Shown here: positions 18,480 to 28,324 of the stretch, one piece after another
Layout of the letters: every line of letters begins with the position of its first letter
Numbering within the stretch: the stretch's first letter is position 1
Assembly: GCA_937958265.1 (NCBI GenBank)
Contig: CALGNX010000001.1
Span: 62,001 to 126,000, forward strand
Source of the DNA: an uncultured Algibacter sp.
GTDB taxonomy: Bacteria > Bacteroidota > Bacteroidia > Flavobacteriales > Flavobacteriaceae
Length of the DNA: 64,000 nt
Direction of reading: 5' to 3'
Translations under genes and position numbers: made by a program
The notes under the pieces: model-generated
Seen by the model: the letters and a program-made list of their open reading frames with translations, nothing else
The model's database searches: none
What the model was told of the DNA's origin: nothing

Positions 18480-19649
18480 ATGAACTACTTATCAAATGTA
18501 TTAGACAATCTTACTCAGTCAATTGGGGGTAATCTATCAAGCGTTATAGCTGCTATTATTATACTTGTTGTTGGCTGGTTTATTGCTGGTCTGCTTAAGC
18601 GTATTGCTATTAAATTGTTGAAAAAATCTGGTGTAGACGAAAAAATAAAAGGATCGAAAATGAGCATTTCTAATTTTATAGGAAAACTTATTTACTTTTT
18701 AGTGATGATATTTGTTTTTACTCTAGCACTAGAAAAATTAGGAATGACGAGTGTACTAGACCCAGTAAAAAATATGTTAAATGGTTTTACTGGATTTTTA
18801 CCTAGAATAGTTGGCGCAGGGTTAGTTTGCTACATTGGTTACATGCTAGCTACTATAGTTTCTGAGTTAGTGGAACTTGCTGGTGATACATTAAGAAGCT
18901 TTACACCAAAACTAAAATTACCAGAAAATATAAATATTGTAACTATTTTAAAGAAAGTTGTATTTATTTTTATATTTATACCTTTATTAATAACAGCTTT
19001 TAATATATTAAACATGGACTCTATTTCTGAGCCTGCTACAGCCATGTTAAAGGATTTTTTTAATGCTATTCCTAAAATTATCGTAGCAGCGTTAATATTA
19101 ATTATTTTTGTTGTGGGAGGTCGTTTTTTAAGCGAATTAATAAAAGATTTATTAAATAGCATGAATCTGAACAACTTTTTCAATAAAGCCGGTTTAGCTT
19201 CTGTTACAGGAAACACAAACCTTGTAAAGTTAATAGGTAACTTGGTTTATTTTTTCATTGTTCTATTTGGAATTAGCACAGCTGTAGATAAATTAGAATT
19301 CTCACACCTTTCTGATGTTTTAACAACAGTTACAAATTACGCCGGAAAAATATTGTTTGGTTTAATAATATTAGCTATCGGAAACTGGATTTCTACCATT
19401 GCTGCAAGTAATTTTTCTAAAAATGATAATAATACTTTTGTAGCTTCAATTATTAGAATTGCCATTTTAGCTATATTTTTAGCTATAGGCTTAAGAACTA
19501 TGGGTATTGCAGACGAAATAATAAACCTTGCTTTTGGTATTACTTTAGGTACTGTGGCCTTGACTATTGTTTTATCGTTTGGTCTTGGAGGCCGTGAAGC
19601 TGCCGGAAAACAGATGGATAAAATACTTAATAAATTCAATAAAGAGTAG
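18480..19649 (+). CDS. Mechanosensitive channel-related protein with TM-helix repeats
   Basis: 389-residue inner-membrane protein. It has about eight hydrophobic segments in repeats that start with the pattern IAAIIILVVGWFIAGLLKRI, the conserved TM-helix repeat of CmpX-like proteins annotated as small mechanosensitive channels; the fourth repeat reads ILFGLIILAIGNWISTI. It lacks the full soluble beta domain of MscS and ends in FGLGGREAAGKQMDKIL, where the Gly/Ala-rich segment resembles a pore-adjacent motif. Likely osmotic or membrane-stress related. It is monocistronic and has its own terminator. Confidence 0.8.
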   Translation: MNYLSNVLDNLTQSIGGNLSSVIAAIIILVVGWFIAGLLKRIAIKLLKKSGVDEKIKGSKMSISNFIGKLIYFLVMIFVFTLALEKLGMTSVLDPVKNMLNGFTGFLPRIVGAGLVCYIGYMLATIVSELVELAGDTLRSFTPKLKLPENINIVTILKKVVFIFIFIPLLITAFNILNMDSISEPATAMLKDFFNAIPKIIVAALILIIFVVGGRFLSELIKDLLNSMNLNNFFNKAGLASVTGNTNLVKLIGNLVYFFIVLFGISTAVDKLEFSHLSDVLTTVTNYAGKILFGLIILAIGNWISTIAASNFSKNDNNTFVASIIRIAILAIFLAIGLRTMGIADEIINLAFGITLGTVALTIVLSFGLGGREAAGKQMDKILNKFNKE

Positions 19650-19672
19650 TAGTATTTTAACCTGAAAAAATT

Positions 19673-19709
19673 AAAAAGCTACCGAGTTTTTAACTTGGTA
19701 GCTTTTTTT
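19673..19709 (+). terminator. Terminator of the mechanosensitive channel gene
   Basis: AAGCTACCGAG pairs with CTTGGTAGCTT (one G-U) and is followed by a run of seven T. Confidence 0.85.
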
Positions 19710-20361
19710 ATTACTCTTAATTCATAAGATTATTAGTCAATATGGCTTTTCATATAATAAGTAGTATAGCATTCGCGCTTAAAAAACTTAATTGTATCGT
19801 CTTTTAAAAATTTCTGACAACAAAATATTTTTTATCTAGAGTGTAATTTTAGGCTAGCTTATTAATAAAAATAAACTATTATGAAAAACACCTGTAATAT
19901 TTAAATAAACCCTCGCTTATACTAAATAGTGCTAAACGACTGCGAAGAGACAAAGCTCTGTATTGCACTAAAAATAACATCAAAATTATATGTATATATC
20001 ATTTGTATGTTTGCCTCAAACAATAAATTTAGCCGTTGACTAATCATTAAATATTAGCTCTCAATAATTTTATTTGATAACACTTATTAATTGAACTTAA
20101 CAAATTTGTAAAGCTAAAAAATAGCACACATTAATTGTTTTCTTTTTTAAAACCAGCATAAAACAGCTTGTACTAATTCAATTTTTTGATTATGTTCAAA
20201 TTAAAATGTTAGTAAGATGTTTTTAAATTTAAATACAATTAAAAATATACACTTATACAAGATAAATACAACAGGATTAATAAATTTATTTTTCAAATTC
20301 CTAATCTAAATTTTGGCTTTAGAGATAACTTATTTAAACCAATTTAACATTACTTGTAAAT
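19710..20361. other. Long intergenic region, no gene seen
   Basis: About 650 AT-rich bases between two convergent genes, each with its own terminator. A TATGTTTG (20006-20013) resembles a -7 box but has no TTG partner. No frame, tRNA or repeat copy is visible. Confidence 0.55.
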
Positions 20362-20400
20362 AAAAAAAACGCTTACCTTGAGCTATATGGTAAGCGTTTT
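20362..20400 (-). terminator. Terminator of the polysaccharide lyase-like gene
   Basis: ACGCTTACC and GGTAAGCGT around an 11-base loop, with a T-run on the minus strand just beyond the gene's stop. Confidence 0.8.
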
Positions 20401-20424
20401 AAACAAAAAAATATTACGTTTTTT

Positions 20425-21813
20425 TTATTTTTTAATAAAAGAAATCACTTTTTGCGAGCCATCTTTTATAATTTTTAAAAAATAAATTCCTCTTGATAGT
20501 GTAGCTACATTAACTTTTGGATTATTTTCACTAACAAAGCCATTTAACCTTTTTTTTCCCACAATATCAATAACCTCTATTTGAGTCTTGCTTGAAATTC
20601 CTACTACATTTAAGAAATTTGTTGCCGGCGAGGGATAAATTTTAATACTATTTAATACGCTATTAGTAGTAAAATCATCTGTACTTAATGAAACGTCAGG
20701 GTTAACTGTGATAGTTACAAACGTTTCCGTTGCCGCATTATCAGCATCAAAGGCCCTTGCTGCTACTTTATACGTTCCAGGCGCTTCAGGTGTGAAAGTG
20801 GATGTAAACGGCTCATTTTTGTCTGTACTGTAATATTTATCATCTAATTTAAAATTAACCCTATCTAAATTTCCATCAACATCAGTTGCTGTTGCGCTAA
20901 AACCGATTTCATCTCCTATAGCATAAACAGCATTATTAGCAGGTGATGAAATAGAAATTGAAGGAGCACTATTTACAACACCGTCAGAAATCAATACATC
21001 ATTTAGCTTTTTTCCTATCTTCAATTCATCAAAATAAGCACTTGCATTGTAATCACAGGATTTTTTATTGTAAACACCCCATTTTGGATACACACCCGAA
21101 CCATCATTTGTTCTATGGAATGCTTTAAATTTATCATCAGAGAGTTTTACCTTATATTTATTAAATTGGCTGTTAGACAGTTTTTGTGGCTCGCCATTAA
21201 ACCAAAATTGGAATATACCTCCAAAATCCCCTTTATCTACCTTTATCCTAATTACAATTGAAACCCAGGTGTTTTGAGCTACTGGTTTCCGCCAAAGTAC
21301 AGTACGCATAGAAGCTTGTGAAGTGCTATTATTGTAATCTGGACCCCAGGCATTTAATGTTAAATCACCATCATACTCTAAATTTAAAGGATAATTTTGA
21401 TCATGAGACCCTTCTGATTTCCATTGAAACACAGTAACTTCTTGACTAATGCCACTATTGTCTTCTGTGTCTATTTTCCATCTCCAGCCTATATATACAT
21501 CATCACCTTCTTTCGGTTTAAAATAATCCCTATCACCTTCAGTCCTTGCAAACTCTGCTCTTTTTCTTTTTTTAGGTTTATTTATTTTCCAGATTTTACC
21601 ATAGTTAGCGTCATTAACTGTAGAAACTTTTGAAGACGCAACACCATTTTGATCTCCGCTTTGATAGCAAAAATCTTGAGGATAATTGCCACTATCAAAT
21701 CTACGAAAAAAGTCATTGGGTTTGCTACTTGTATCTGGATTTGCGTACCAAACAACTTGGCTACTTGCTAAACTAAATTGAACTAAAGCAATTACTAGTA
21801 TTAAATATTTCAT
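20425..21813 (-). CDS. Probable secreted polysaccharide lyase with Ig-like domain and T9SS tail
   Basis: 462 residues. A signal peptide (MKYLILVIALVQFSLASSQ) precedes a concanavalin-like region (about 20-280) resembling the heparin lyase I/PL13-PL20 type polysaccharide lyase fold: YIGWRWKID, VFQWKSEGSHDQNYPLNLE, TWVSIVIRIKVD, FQFWFNGEPQ, and near its end YPKWGVYNKKSCDYNASAYFD. The pattern W-K-Y-PKWG-Y is how this family looks to me, but the exact PL family and substrate are not settled. Residues about 285-380 form an Ig-like domain (SISSPANNAVYAIGDEIGF) and the last 75 are a T9SS type A sorting domain. The upstream gene on this strand has the same Ig and sorting tail, so the pair probably acts together on one glycan. 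Confidence 0.72.
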   Translation of the reverse strand: MKYLILVIALVQFSLASSQVVWYANPDTSSKPNDFFRRFDSGNYPQDFCYQSGDQNGVASSKVSTVNDANYGKIWKINKPKKRKRAEFARTEGDRDYFKPKEGDDVYIGWRWKIDTEDNSGISQEVTVFQWKSEGSHDQNYPLNLEYDGDLTLNAWGPDYNNSTSQASMRTVLWRKPVAQNTWVSIVIRIKVDKGDFGGIFQFWFNGEPQKLSNSQFNKYKVKLSDDKFKAFHRTNDGSGVYPKWGVYNKKSCDYNASAYFDELKIGKKLNDVLISDGVVNSAPSISISSPANNAVYAIGDEIGFSATATDVDGNLDRVNFKLDDKYYSTDKNEPFTSTFTPEAPGTYKVAARAFDADNAATETFVTITVNPDVSLSTDDFTTNSVLNSIKIYPSPATNFLNVVGISSKTQIEVIDIVGKKRLNGFVSENNPKVNVATLSRGIYFLKIIKDGSQKVISFIKK

Positions 21814-21889
21814 ATAAATTGTTTTTTTGTTTGCTAATTACTTTGTTAACCAAAGTAATTCATACTTTAAAACCTATTTAATGTATATA

Positions 21890-23947
21890 TTATTTTTTCA
21901 CAAATACTATCGATTTTTGTTTTGTACTTTCAAACACTCTAAAAAAGTACAAACCGTTTGAAAGTGCAGAAACATTAACTTTATTATTTTTTCTGTTTAC
22001 ACTTGTTTTAAGGACTATTTTACCTGTCATGTCCATTATTTCAATTGGAGTGTGTCCCGTAATCCCTAAAACAGTTAAAAAATCGTTTGTTGGCAAGGGG
22101 TATAGTTTAAGTGCTGAGATTGGTTTTTTTTCAACTATCGTATTTGATGATAAACTGATTGAGGTAACTACTTTTATTGTAACGAATGACTCAAAAAACA
22201 AACCTTCTGAATCAAAAGCCCTTGCAGCAATTTTGTAAGTTCCTGTATTTTCTGGAACAAATGTTTTTTTAAACGGACTTGTTTTATCTTGCCCAAAAAA
22301 CACATCATCTATTTTAAAATTTACTTTATCTAAATTACCATCCTCGTCTGAAGCCTCTGCAATTAATTCGATAGTCTGCCCTAATTCAAATTCGCTACCA
22401 TCTGCTGGAAAAGTTAAAATAGCTGTAGGAGCACTGTTTTTAGAATTTACAGTTAATACTTGAGATACTGCTGTTGCAGCTTTATAAAGTGTATTACCTG
22501 GTTGTATAGCAGTAATAGTAGTCACCCCTGCCCCTACTAATACTACTTTTCCATTTTCTATTTTTGCTACATCCGTGTTAGAAGAGCTAAATGTAATAGC
22601 TAACCTAGAATCTGAAAAAGCAGATGGATAAAAAGCTTCATCGCCTTTATTTTTTTCTTCAAATGCAGAGAAAGAAATATGTTGACTTATTTTAACGTTA
22701 TTAATTTTTGAAACATTATCCATTATTTCTTGAGGCGTACCATATAAAATATAATACTCCCCACGATATATTTCGTACAAATTTTCCTGTAATCGTGTTC
22801 TATTAATCATTCCTGAAAAACGATTTGAAAAACCATATTTACTCATACTTGGAGCGCGAAATTTACTATGTGTTATCTTCGTTCCTTCAGCAGCCAATCT
22901 GATACGATCATCTTTATATGAAATTGTACCGAATCGTTCATCAATACCTACCACTGGTAAATTATTAATTGCAGAGTTTGGTTTATACAAGCCAAGTGCT
23001 CTACCCGAATTAGGATTAGAGGATTCTGCCATAATCAGAATACTCTGGTCGTAACTTGCAGGCACATTTTTTGTAGCCTCCAAAGCTACCCATTTATCTT
23101 CGGTGTTTTTAAAATAAACAAAATCGTAATCCCATTTACTCACATCGTTCCTTAAAGACCAAACAGCAATTACCCCATTAAGATCCTTGTCTGTTCCGGG
23201 AAAACGGCCTGATGGAGCTTTATTCGTAATTTCTCTTCTGAGAGCACTTTCGTTAAACGCAGGCGTGCCTTCGCCAAACTGACTTATACAATGACCGGGT
23301 TCACGAATAAAAGAAGCCTCAAAATAATGCCTTATAGCAGAAACATTAATACCATTTTCACCATATAAATCCTCGTAAGTACCATAGTAGTCAAATTCAC
23401 TTAAAACCTCTTCTGCTTGTTTACCTGGTAAATTACTTTCGTCTAACCCATCCTTATCACTATTACCGCTATCACTATCTTTAGAATCACTACCTATATT
23501 TTCCCATTCTGTATAATCATACCTGCCATCTCCAAACCATAAAGCCAACCCACGTTGCGGAATAATTAATTTTTTACCATCTCTAATAACTTTACATTTA
23601 GTACCTAAGTCCTCATTATAACCAGCTTGCGTAGGGTTATAACTACCGTCATGAGATGAATCTCTAAATGCCAACTGACCTGCTCTTCCGTAACGATCTG
23701 ACGCTAATCGCATGATATCACCTTTTCCTGGTAAACCTATAAAATTAATAACACCACCGCCATTGGAAGTAATTCCTATTTCAAAGCCGGAGGTCCCTGA
23801 AGACAACTTATGGGTAGTAACACTATTATCAGAATGCGCAAGAACTTGAAAATCTTGAGCTGATAAAAGTGTCGAAACTCCAAAAACAGAGAAAAGACCT
23901 AGAGAATATTTTATTAAAATTTTGTTAAAACTCGTAAAGTTATCCAT
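21890..23947 (-). CDS. Large secreted protein, unrecognised N-terminal region, Ig-like domains and T9SS tail
   Basis: 685 residues from ATG 23947; an ATG at 23983 would add 12. A signal peptide ends near LLSAQ. Residues about 35-430 match no family I know; they are aromatic and Gly/Asp rich (GQLAFRDSSHDGSYNP, RGLALWFGDGRYDYTEW, SIRHYFEASFIREPGHC-like stretches), consistent with a beta-sandwich or carbohydrate-active domain. There follow a Big2/MBG-like domain (SSSNTDVAKIENGKVVLVG), an Ig-like domain clearly paralogous to that of the downstream lyase-like gene (DEDGNLDKVNFKIDD here, DVDGNLDRVNFKLDD there), and a T9SS type A sorting tail. The spacing of 76 bases to the next gene suggests co-expression. 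A glycan-degrading or glycan-binding role is inferred from the neighbour only. Confidence 0.75.
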   Translation of the reverse strand: MDNFTSFNKILIKYSLGLFSVFGVSTLLSAQDFQVLAHSDNSVTTHKLSSGTSGFEIGITSNGGGVINFIGLPGKGDIMRLASDRYGRAGQLAFRDSSHDGSYNPTQAGYNEDLGTKCKVIRDGKKLIIPQRGLALWFGDGRYDYTEWENIGSDSKDSDSGNSDKDGLDESNLPGKQAEEVLSEFDYYGTYEDLYGENGINVSAIRHYFEASFIREPGHCISQFGEGTPAFNESALRREITNKAPSGRFPGTDKDLNGVIAVWSLRNDVSKWDYDFVYFKNTEDKWVALEATKNVPASYDQSILIMAESSNPNSGRALGLYKPNSAINNLPVVGIDERFGTISYKDDRIRLAAEGTKITHSKFRAPSMSKYGFSNRFSGMINRTRLQENLYEIYRGEYYILYGTPQEIMDNVSKINNVKISQHISFSAFEEKNKGDEAFYPSAFSDSRLAITFSSSNTDVAKIENGKVVLVGAGVTTITAIQPGNTLYKAATAVSQVLTVNSKNSAPTAILTFPADGSEFELGQTIELIAEASDEDGNLDKVNFKIDDVFFGQDKTSPFKKTFVPENTGTYKIAARAFDSEGLFFESFVTIKVVTSISLSSNTIVEKKPISALKLYPLPTNDFLTVLGITGHTPIEIMDMTGKIVLKTSVNRKNNKVNVSALSNGLYFFRVFESTKQKSIVFVKK

Positions 23948-23983
23948 AGTATTTATTGTTATTATTATTAATATTATCTTCAA

Positions 23984-24397
23984 GTAGTTAATGTTAAGTA
24001 CCTAAACTATTTAATGCTTTTGGATGTAAAAGCATTAAAAACAGAATACCAAACACTTGTATGAATGTAAAATACTACAAATAAAATGAAATAAAAAATT
24101 ATTGGGCATAACTTTAGCTATATAGCACACAGCATAAACCTTTCATAGACAATTTAATAGCCCTAAGGTATACTCAATTTTAATCAATTAAGTTTTATTT
24201 CTTAATCTTCGAGAAAAGACAAGCTTGTTTGGTGCGTTACTAGCTTTAAAAACATTAAATTAAAAACAATTTACATATTCATCTACTACCAATTTTAACA
24301 CATCAAAAAAAAGCATAAGTTTACCAAACATTTAAAATAAAAATTATAAATCCTAAAAGTTAATACAAATAAATCTATTTTTATTAATTGCTATTAT
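23984..24397. other. Intergenic between divergent genes, no gene seen
   Basis: AT-rich spacer between the large secreted protein and rlmD. No repeat copy, RNA gene or complete consensus promoter is visible; only the -7-like element just before rlmD. Confidence 0.5.
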
Positions 24398-24405
24398 TAT
24401 TTTTG
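24398..24405 (+). promoter_or_regulatory. Candidate -7 element very close to rlmD start
   Basis: TATTTTTG matches TAnnTTTG but ends only four bases before the rlmD ATG. If used, the mRNA would be leaderless or nearly so. No -33 TTG is found at the right distance. Confidence 0.3.
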
Positions 24406-24409
24406 CCGA

Positions 24410-25825
24410 ATGTCTAGAAGAGCAAAACAAAGAAAACAAGTTTTTGAAAACGTAGAAGTGATTGATACTGCTGCAAAAGGTAAAACGGTTGCGAAAGCAC
24501 CAGATGGAAAAGTTATTTTCCTGTCGAATGCCGTTCCTGGCGACGTAGTTGATGCGCAATCGTTCAAAAAACGTAAAGCCTATTTTGAAGCAAAAGCTAC
24601 TGTTTTTCATAAATTATCGGATAAAAGAACAGAACCTGCCTGCGAACATTTTGGCACTTGTGGTGGATGTAAATGGCAAAATATGGGCTATGAGCACCAA
24701 TTATTCTACAAACAAAAAGAAGTCACTAATAATTTATTGCGTATTGGACATATTGAGCTTCCAGAAGTCACTCCTATTTTGGGTTCCGCAGAGCATTATT
24801 TTTACAGGAATAAAATGGAGTTTTCTTTTAGTGATAGCAGATGGTTAACCCTTGAAGAAATTCAATCGGATAAGGACCTAGGCGATAGAAACGCTTTAGG
24901 ATTTCATATACCCGGAATGTGGGATAAAATTTTAGATGTTAATAAATGTCACCTACAAGCAGACCCTTCAAACGCAATTAGAAATGCTGTAAAACAGTTT
25001 TCTATCGAAAATAATTTAGATTTTTTTAATACCAGAAATCAAACAGGATTGCTACGCACCATGATGATAAGAACATCTAGTACAGGCGATATAATGGTTT
25101 TACTTCAATTTTTTAAAGAAGATAAAGATAAACGAGAATTAATTTTAGATTTTATTTCTGATACTTTTCCACAGATTACATCCTTACAATATGTAATTAA
25201 TGGAAAGGCCAACGATACTATTTACGATCAAGATGTGATTTGCTACAAAGGTCAAGATCATATTTTTGAGGAAATGGAAGGGTTAAAGTTTAAAATTAAT
25301 GCAAAATCTTTTTATCAAACCAATTCCAATCAAGCTTTTGAGCTTTATAAAATAACTCGAAATTTTGCGGGATTAACTGGAAACGAACTAGTTTACGATT
25401 TATATACCGGTACTGGAACTATTGCTCAATTTGTGGCAAAACAAGCACTTAAAGTTATTGGTGTAGAGTCTGTACCCGATGCTATAACCGCTGCAAAAGA
25501 GAATGCACAATTAAACGGTATAAATAACGTTGAGTTTTTTGTAGGTGACATGAAAAAAGTATTTAACGATACCTTTATAAAAACACACGGACAACCTGAT
25601 ATTATCATTACAGACCCACCACGCGATGGTATGCATAAAGATGTTGTACAACAAATACTAAATATCGCACCAAAACGTGTGGTATATGTAAGTTGCAATA
25701 GCGCCACTCAAGCTAGAGATTTAGCATTAATGGATGCGCAATACAAGGTAGTAAAAACACAAGCTGTAGATATGTTTCCGCAAACATTTCATGTGGAAAA
25801 TGTAGTACTTTTGGAATTAAGATAA
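24410..25825 (+). CDS. rlmD: 23S rRNA (uracil-1939-C5)-methyltransferase RlmD
   Basis: 471-residue enzyme of the TrmA/RumA family that makes m5U in 23S rRNA using SAM. An N-terminal TRAM-type RNA-binding region (residues about 10-70, with APDGKVIFLSNAVPGDVV) precedes an iron-sulfur cysteine cluster (CEHFGTCGGCKWQNM, fourth Cys in DVNKCHLQ). The methyltransferase domain shows YDLYTGTGTIAQFVA (SAM motif I), TDPPRDGMHKDVV, and VYVSCNSATQARDL with the catalytic Cys. The presence of the Fe-S cysteines supports RlmD over TrmA or RlmC. It is followed by the DUF6452/DUF6048 gene pair, as I recall from related genomes. Confidence 0.93.
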   Translation: MSRRAKQRKQVFENVEVIDTAAKGKTVAKAPDGKVIFLSNAVPGDVVDAQSFKKRKAYFEAKATVFHKLSDKRTEPACEHFGTCGGCKWQNMGYEHQLFYKQKEVTNNLLRIGHIELPEVTPILGSAEHYFYRNKMEFSFSDSRWLTLEEIQSDKDLGDRNALGFHIPGMWDKILDVNKCHLQADPSNAIRNAVKQFSIENNLDFFNTRNQTGLLRTMMIRTSSTGDIMVLLQFFKEDKDKRELILDFISDTFPQITSLQYVINGKANDTIYDQDVICYKGQDHIFEEMEGLKFKINAKSFYQTNSNQAFELYKITRNFAGLTGNELVYDLYTGTGTIAQFVAKQALKVIGVESVPDAITAAKENAQLNGINNVEFFVGDMKKVFNDTFIKTHGQPDIIITDPPRDGMHKDVVQQILNIAPKRVVYVSCNSATQARDLALMDAQYKVVKTQAVDMFPQTFHVENVVLLELR

Positions 25826-25941
25826 AGCTATATAATTATTTTAATTAATTGGAATTATGTAGCATTACATGAAATAAATATTAGAAAGGCTAAACAGGTT
25901 TCCTAAAGCAATACGGAGCCATTAAAAAAGATAAAATATTA

Positions 25942-26508
25942 ATGAGAAAAATAAGCCTGCTTACTATAATTTTAAGTTTACTAGTAATCTATAGTTGTGA
26001 GCGTGATGATATTTGTGCTGCATCAACGCCTACTACACCCCGATTATTAATTGATTTAAATGATGTTACCGACTCCGAAATAAAGAAAAACGTTTTTGAT
26101 TTAGTTGTTGTAGGTAGTGATTTTATAACAGATGATAAGATTCCAGCTAACACATCTGTTTTTTTGCCGGCATATATTTTTCAAGATGTAAACAACTTAG
26201 TGTTACCCTTAAAAACCGATAGTGATTCGACTGAATACATATTAGTAGAACGTGCCGATATAAGTAATAATGGAACCCCAGAAGACGCATCAGACGATTT
26301 TATAAGCGGTAATCAAGACCGGATCATTATAAACTATAGCCGTAAACAAGTGTTTGTATCTCGTGCCTGTGGCTTTAAAACTGTTTTTGAAAACATTACG
26401 CTTAACATTATAGAAGATAATGACAATTGGATGCTTTCCAGACAACCTTTAACCAATAACCAATCTGTAGAAGATGAAACCACAGCACACTTTAGTATTT
26501 CGCATTAA
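25942..26508 (+). CDS. DUF6452 family lipoprotein
   Basis: 188 residues with a lipoprotein signal (MRKISLLTIILSLLVIYSC, Cys19 as lipid site) followed by ERDDICAASTPTTPRLLID, which I recognise as the start of DUF6452 proteins of Flavobacteriia. The rest is a beta-rich domain ending RACGFKTVFENITLNI. The next gene starts 35 bases before this stop, in another frame, indicating translational coupling. Function unknown; probably periplasmic side of the envelope. Confidence 0.82.
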   Translation: MRKISLLTIILSLLVIYSCERDDICAASTPTTPRLLIDLNDVTDSEIKKNVFDLVVVGSDFITDDKIPANTSVFLPAYIFQDVNNLVLPLKTDSDSTEYILVERADISNNGTPEDASDDFISGNQDRIIINYSRKQVFVSRACGFKTVFENITLNIIEDNDNWMLSRQPLTNNQSVEDETTAHFSISH

Positions 26509-27199
26509 TACCTTAATATGCGCGTTATTTTTGTGTTTTACAGTAAATTCACAAAACGACAGCATTGCTAATATAAAAAACGATTCTACCAAAATAAAGC
26601 TAAAATACGGCTTACGCCTTGGTGGTGATATTGGTAAACTTATTAGAACCTCCATTGACAAGAACTATACAGGTTTTGAAGTTATGGCAGATTTTCGCTT
26701 AAAAAAGAAACTTTATATAGCCGGTGAAATTGGTTTTGAAGAAAAAAACACAACTAATGACTTTTTAAATATTACAACTAACGGAAGCTACCTAAAAGCC
26801 GGTGTAGATTTTAACATGTACGAAAACTGGTTGGATATGGATAATATGGTGTATGCTGGTTTTCGGGTTGGAGCAAGCACATTTAGCCATAATTTGAATA
26901 ACTTTACCGTTTATAGTACAGACCAATATTGGTCGCCTCAATTGCTAGTAAATACCACACAAGAATATAACGGATTAACCGCTTTTTGGGGTGAAATTAT
27001 ATTAGGTATAAAAGCTGAACTTTTTAAAAATCTTTACATGGGTTTGAACATGCAATTAAAAATATCTGTTAGCCAAACCATTCCAGATAATTTTGATAAT
27101 GTGTACATTCCTGGTTTTGGAAAAACTTACGACAGCAGCGCTATTGGTGCTGGTTATAGTTACTTTATTGCTTACAGAATCCCGCTTTATAAAAAATAA
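26474..27199 (+). CDS. DUF6048 family outer-membrane protein
   Basis: 241 residues with a signal peptide (INTLICALFLCFTVNSQ). The body alternates short amphipathic strands and ends in an aromatic-rich segment (AGYSYFIAYRIPLYKK), as in small outer-membrane beta-barrels; LKYGLRLGGDIGKLIRTSID is the family's recognisable start. It overlaps the DUF6452 gene by 35 bases. The repeated pairing suggests the two act in one envelope function, but what they do is not known to me. Confidence 0.82.
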   Translation: MKPQHTLVFRINTLICALFLCFTVNSQNDSIANIKNDSTKIKLKYGLRLGGDIGKLIRTSIDKNYTGFEVMADFRLKKKLYIAGEIGFEEKNTTNDFLNITTNGSYLKAGVDFNMYENWLDMDNMVYAGFRVGASTFSHNLNNFTVYSTDQYWSPQLLVNTTQEYNGLTAFWGEIILGIKAELFKNLYMGLNMQLKISVSQTIPDNFDNVYIPGFGKTYDSSAIGAGYSYFIAYRIPLYKK

Positions 27200-27318
27200 A
27201 ATAATATCTTTTTTGTTCAATAATAAAAAGGTTGCTAATAAATAACATAGGTATCCTCTCAGTACAACATCATAAAAAACCAAAATATTTTTATCCATTA
27301 GGCACTTAAACTACTTGT

Positions 27319-27798
27319 TTACTTCGTTTTAACTATAATTTTGGCATAATGCTCCACATTAAAATTACACGAGTTAGCTATAAAACATAAACTATTTGCT
27401 TTAGTGTGTAGTTTTGTTGCTAGTTCTATTTTTGAAGATTCTGCTATGGTAACTATAGGATTTAAGACTACTTTTTTAAAGCATCCACTACCAGAACTAT
27501 CAACTTTCAAAATACCTTCAGCATTATCATTGTAGCTTAAAACCTCAATATTATTTTGGGTGCAAACATATAGATAGGACATCATGTGGCAGGATGCTAA
27601 AGCAGATAATAATAAGTCCTCAGGGTTATATAATGTAGCGTCTCCTCGAAATGATTTGGCTGCCGAAATTTCCAAAGGCGCTTTTTTATTAGCAATAGTA
27701 ACATTGTGATTTCTACTAAAGCCGTTAGCCTTTTTAGTTGTTTCTTGTTTACCCAATTCCCAGTTCACCTCGGCTTTAAATACATGTTGTAAAAACAT
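27319..27798 (-). CDS. OsmC family protein
   Basis: 159-residue cytoplasmic protein of the OsmC/Ohr fold, which reduces organic hydroperoxides through two cysteines. Seen here: NPEDLLLSALASCHMMSYL with the first redox Cys near residue 79 and KANSLCFIANSCNFNV near the end with the second. The spacing and sequence are closer to general OsmC/YhfA-like proteins than to Ohr. No ohrR-like regulator is adjacent. Confidence 0.88.
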   Translation of the reverse strand: MFLQHVFKAEVNWELGKQETTKKANGFSRNHNVTIANKKAPLEISAAKSFRGDATLYNPEDLLLSALASCHMMSYLYVCTQNNIEVLSYNDNAEGILKVDSSGSGCFKKVVLNPIVTIAESSKIELATKLHTKANSLCFIANSCNFNVEHYAKIIVKTK

Positions 27799-28324
27799 AG
27801 CTTTTTTTTAAAAAAATTAGTAAAATATATACTTTATTAGAAGTCAAATATACCGAAATGACTGTTTACGCCTATTGCATCGCGCTATTTGTTTGAGCTA
27901 TAAGTTACTTTATGAGAAATAAAGATATAGCATTAATAAAATTTTAGATATAGGCCGAACAAAATATAATTAGTCGTATTAACCATAAAGATAATAATCA
28001 ATTAATAACACTAGCCTAACTTCTGCTAACATAAAACTATATTAAACCAATACAATCCCAAATTATAAATAATTGTTTTAATTAACATTTAAAAAACCAT
28101 ATTCTAATTATAGTCCGTAAATTATACTAGTAACTTATATTTTCGGTAACTTTGGTTAAACGGCCATAATACCACTGCTTGAATAAGTTATTTGTAATTC
28201 AACTTATAATTTGTTCAGGTAAAACCAATATAGCTAAAAAAATCATGTTGCATATTTTAAAACGATTTGAGTATATACTGCTACAATTTCACTTCAAAAA
28301 AAACTTAACCTATAAAAAACACCT
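27799..28324. other. Long intergenic region, no gene seen
   Basis: 526 AT-rich bases between divergent OsmC and acyl-CoA dehydrogenase genes. A TAACTTTG (28147-28154) fits the -7 consensus in the direction of the dehydrogenase but has no TTG at the right distance. Nothing else seen. Confidence 0.5.
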
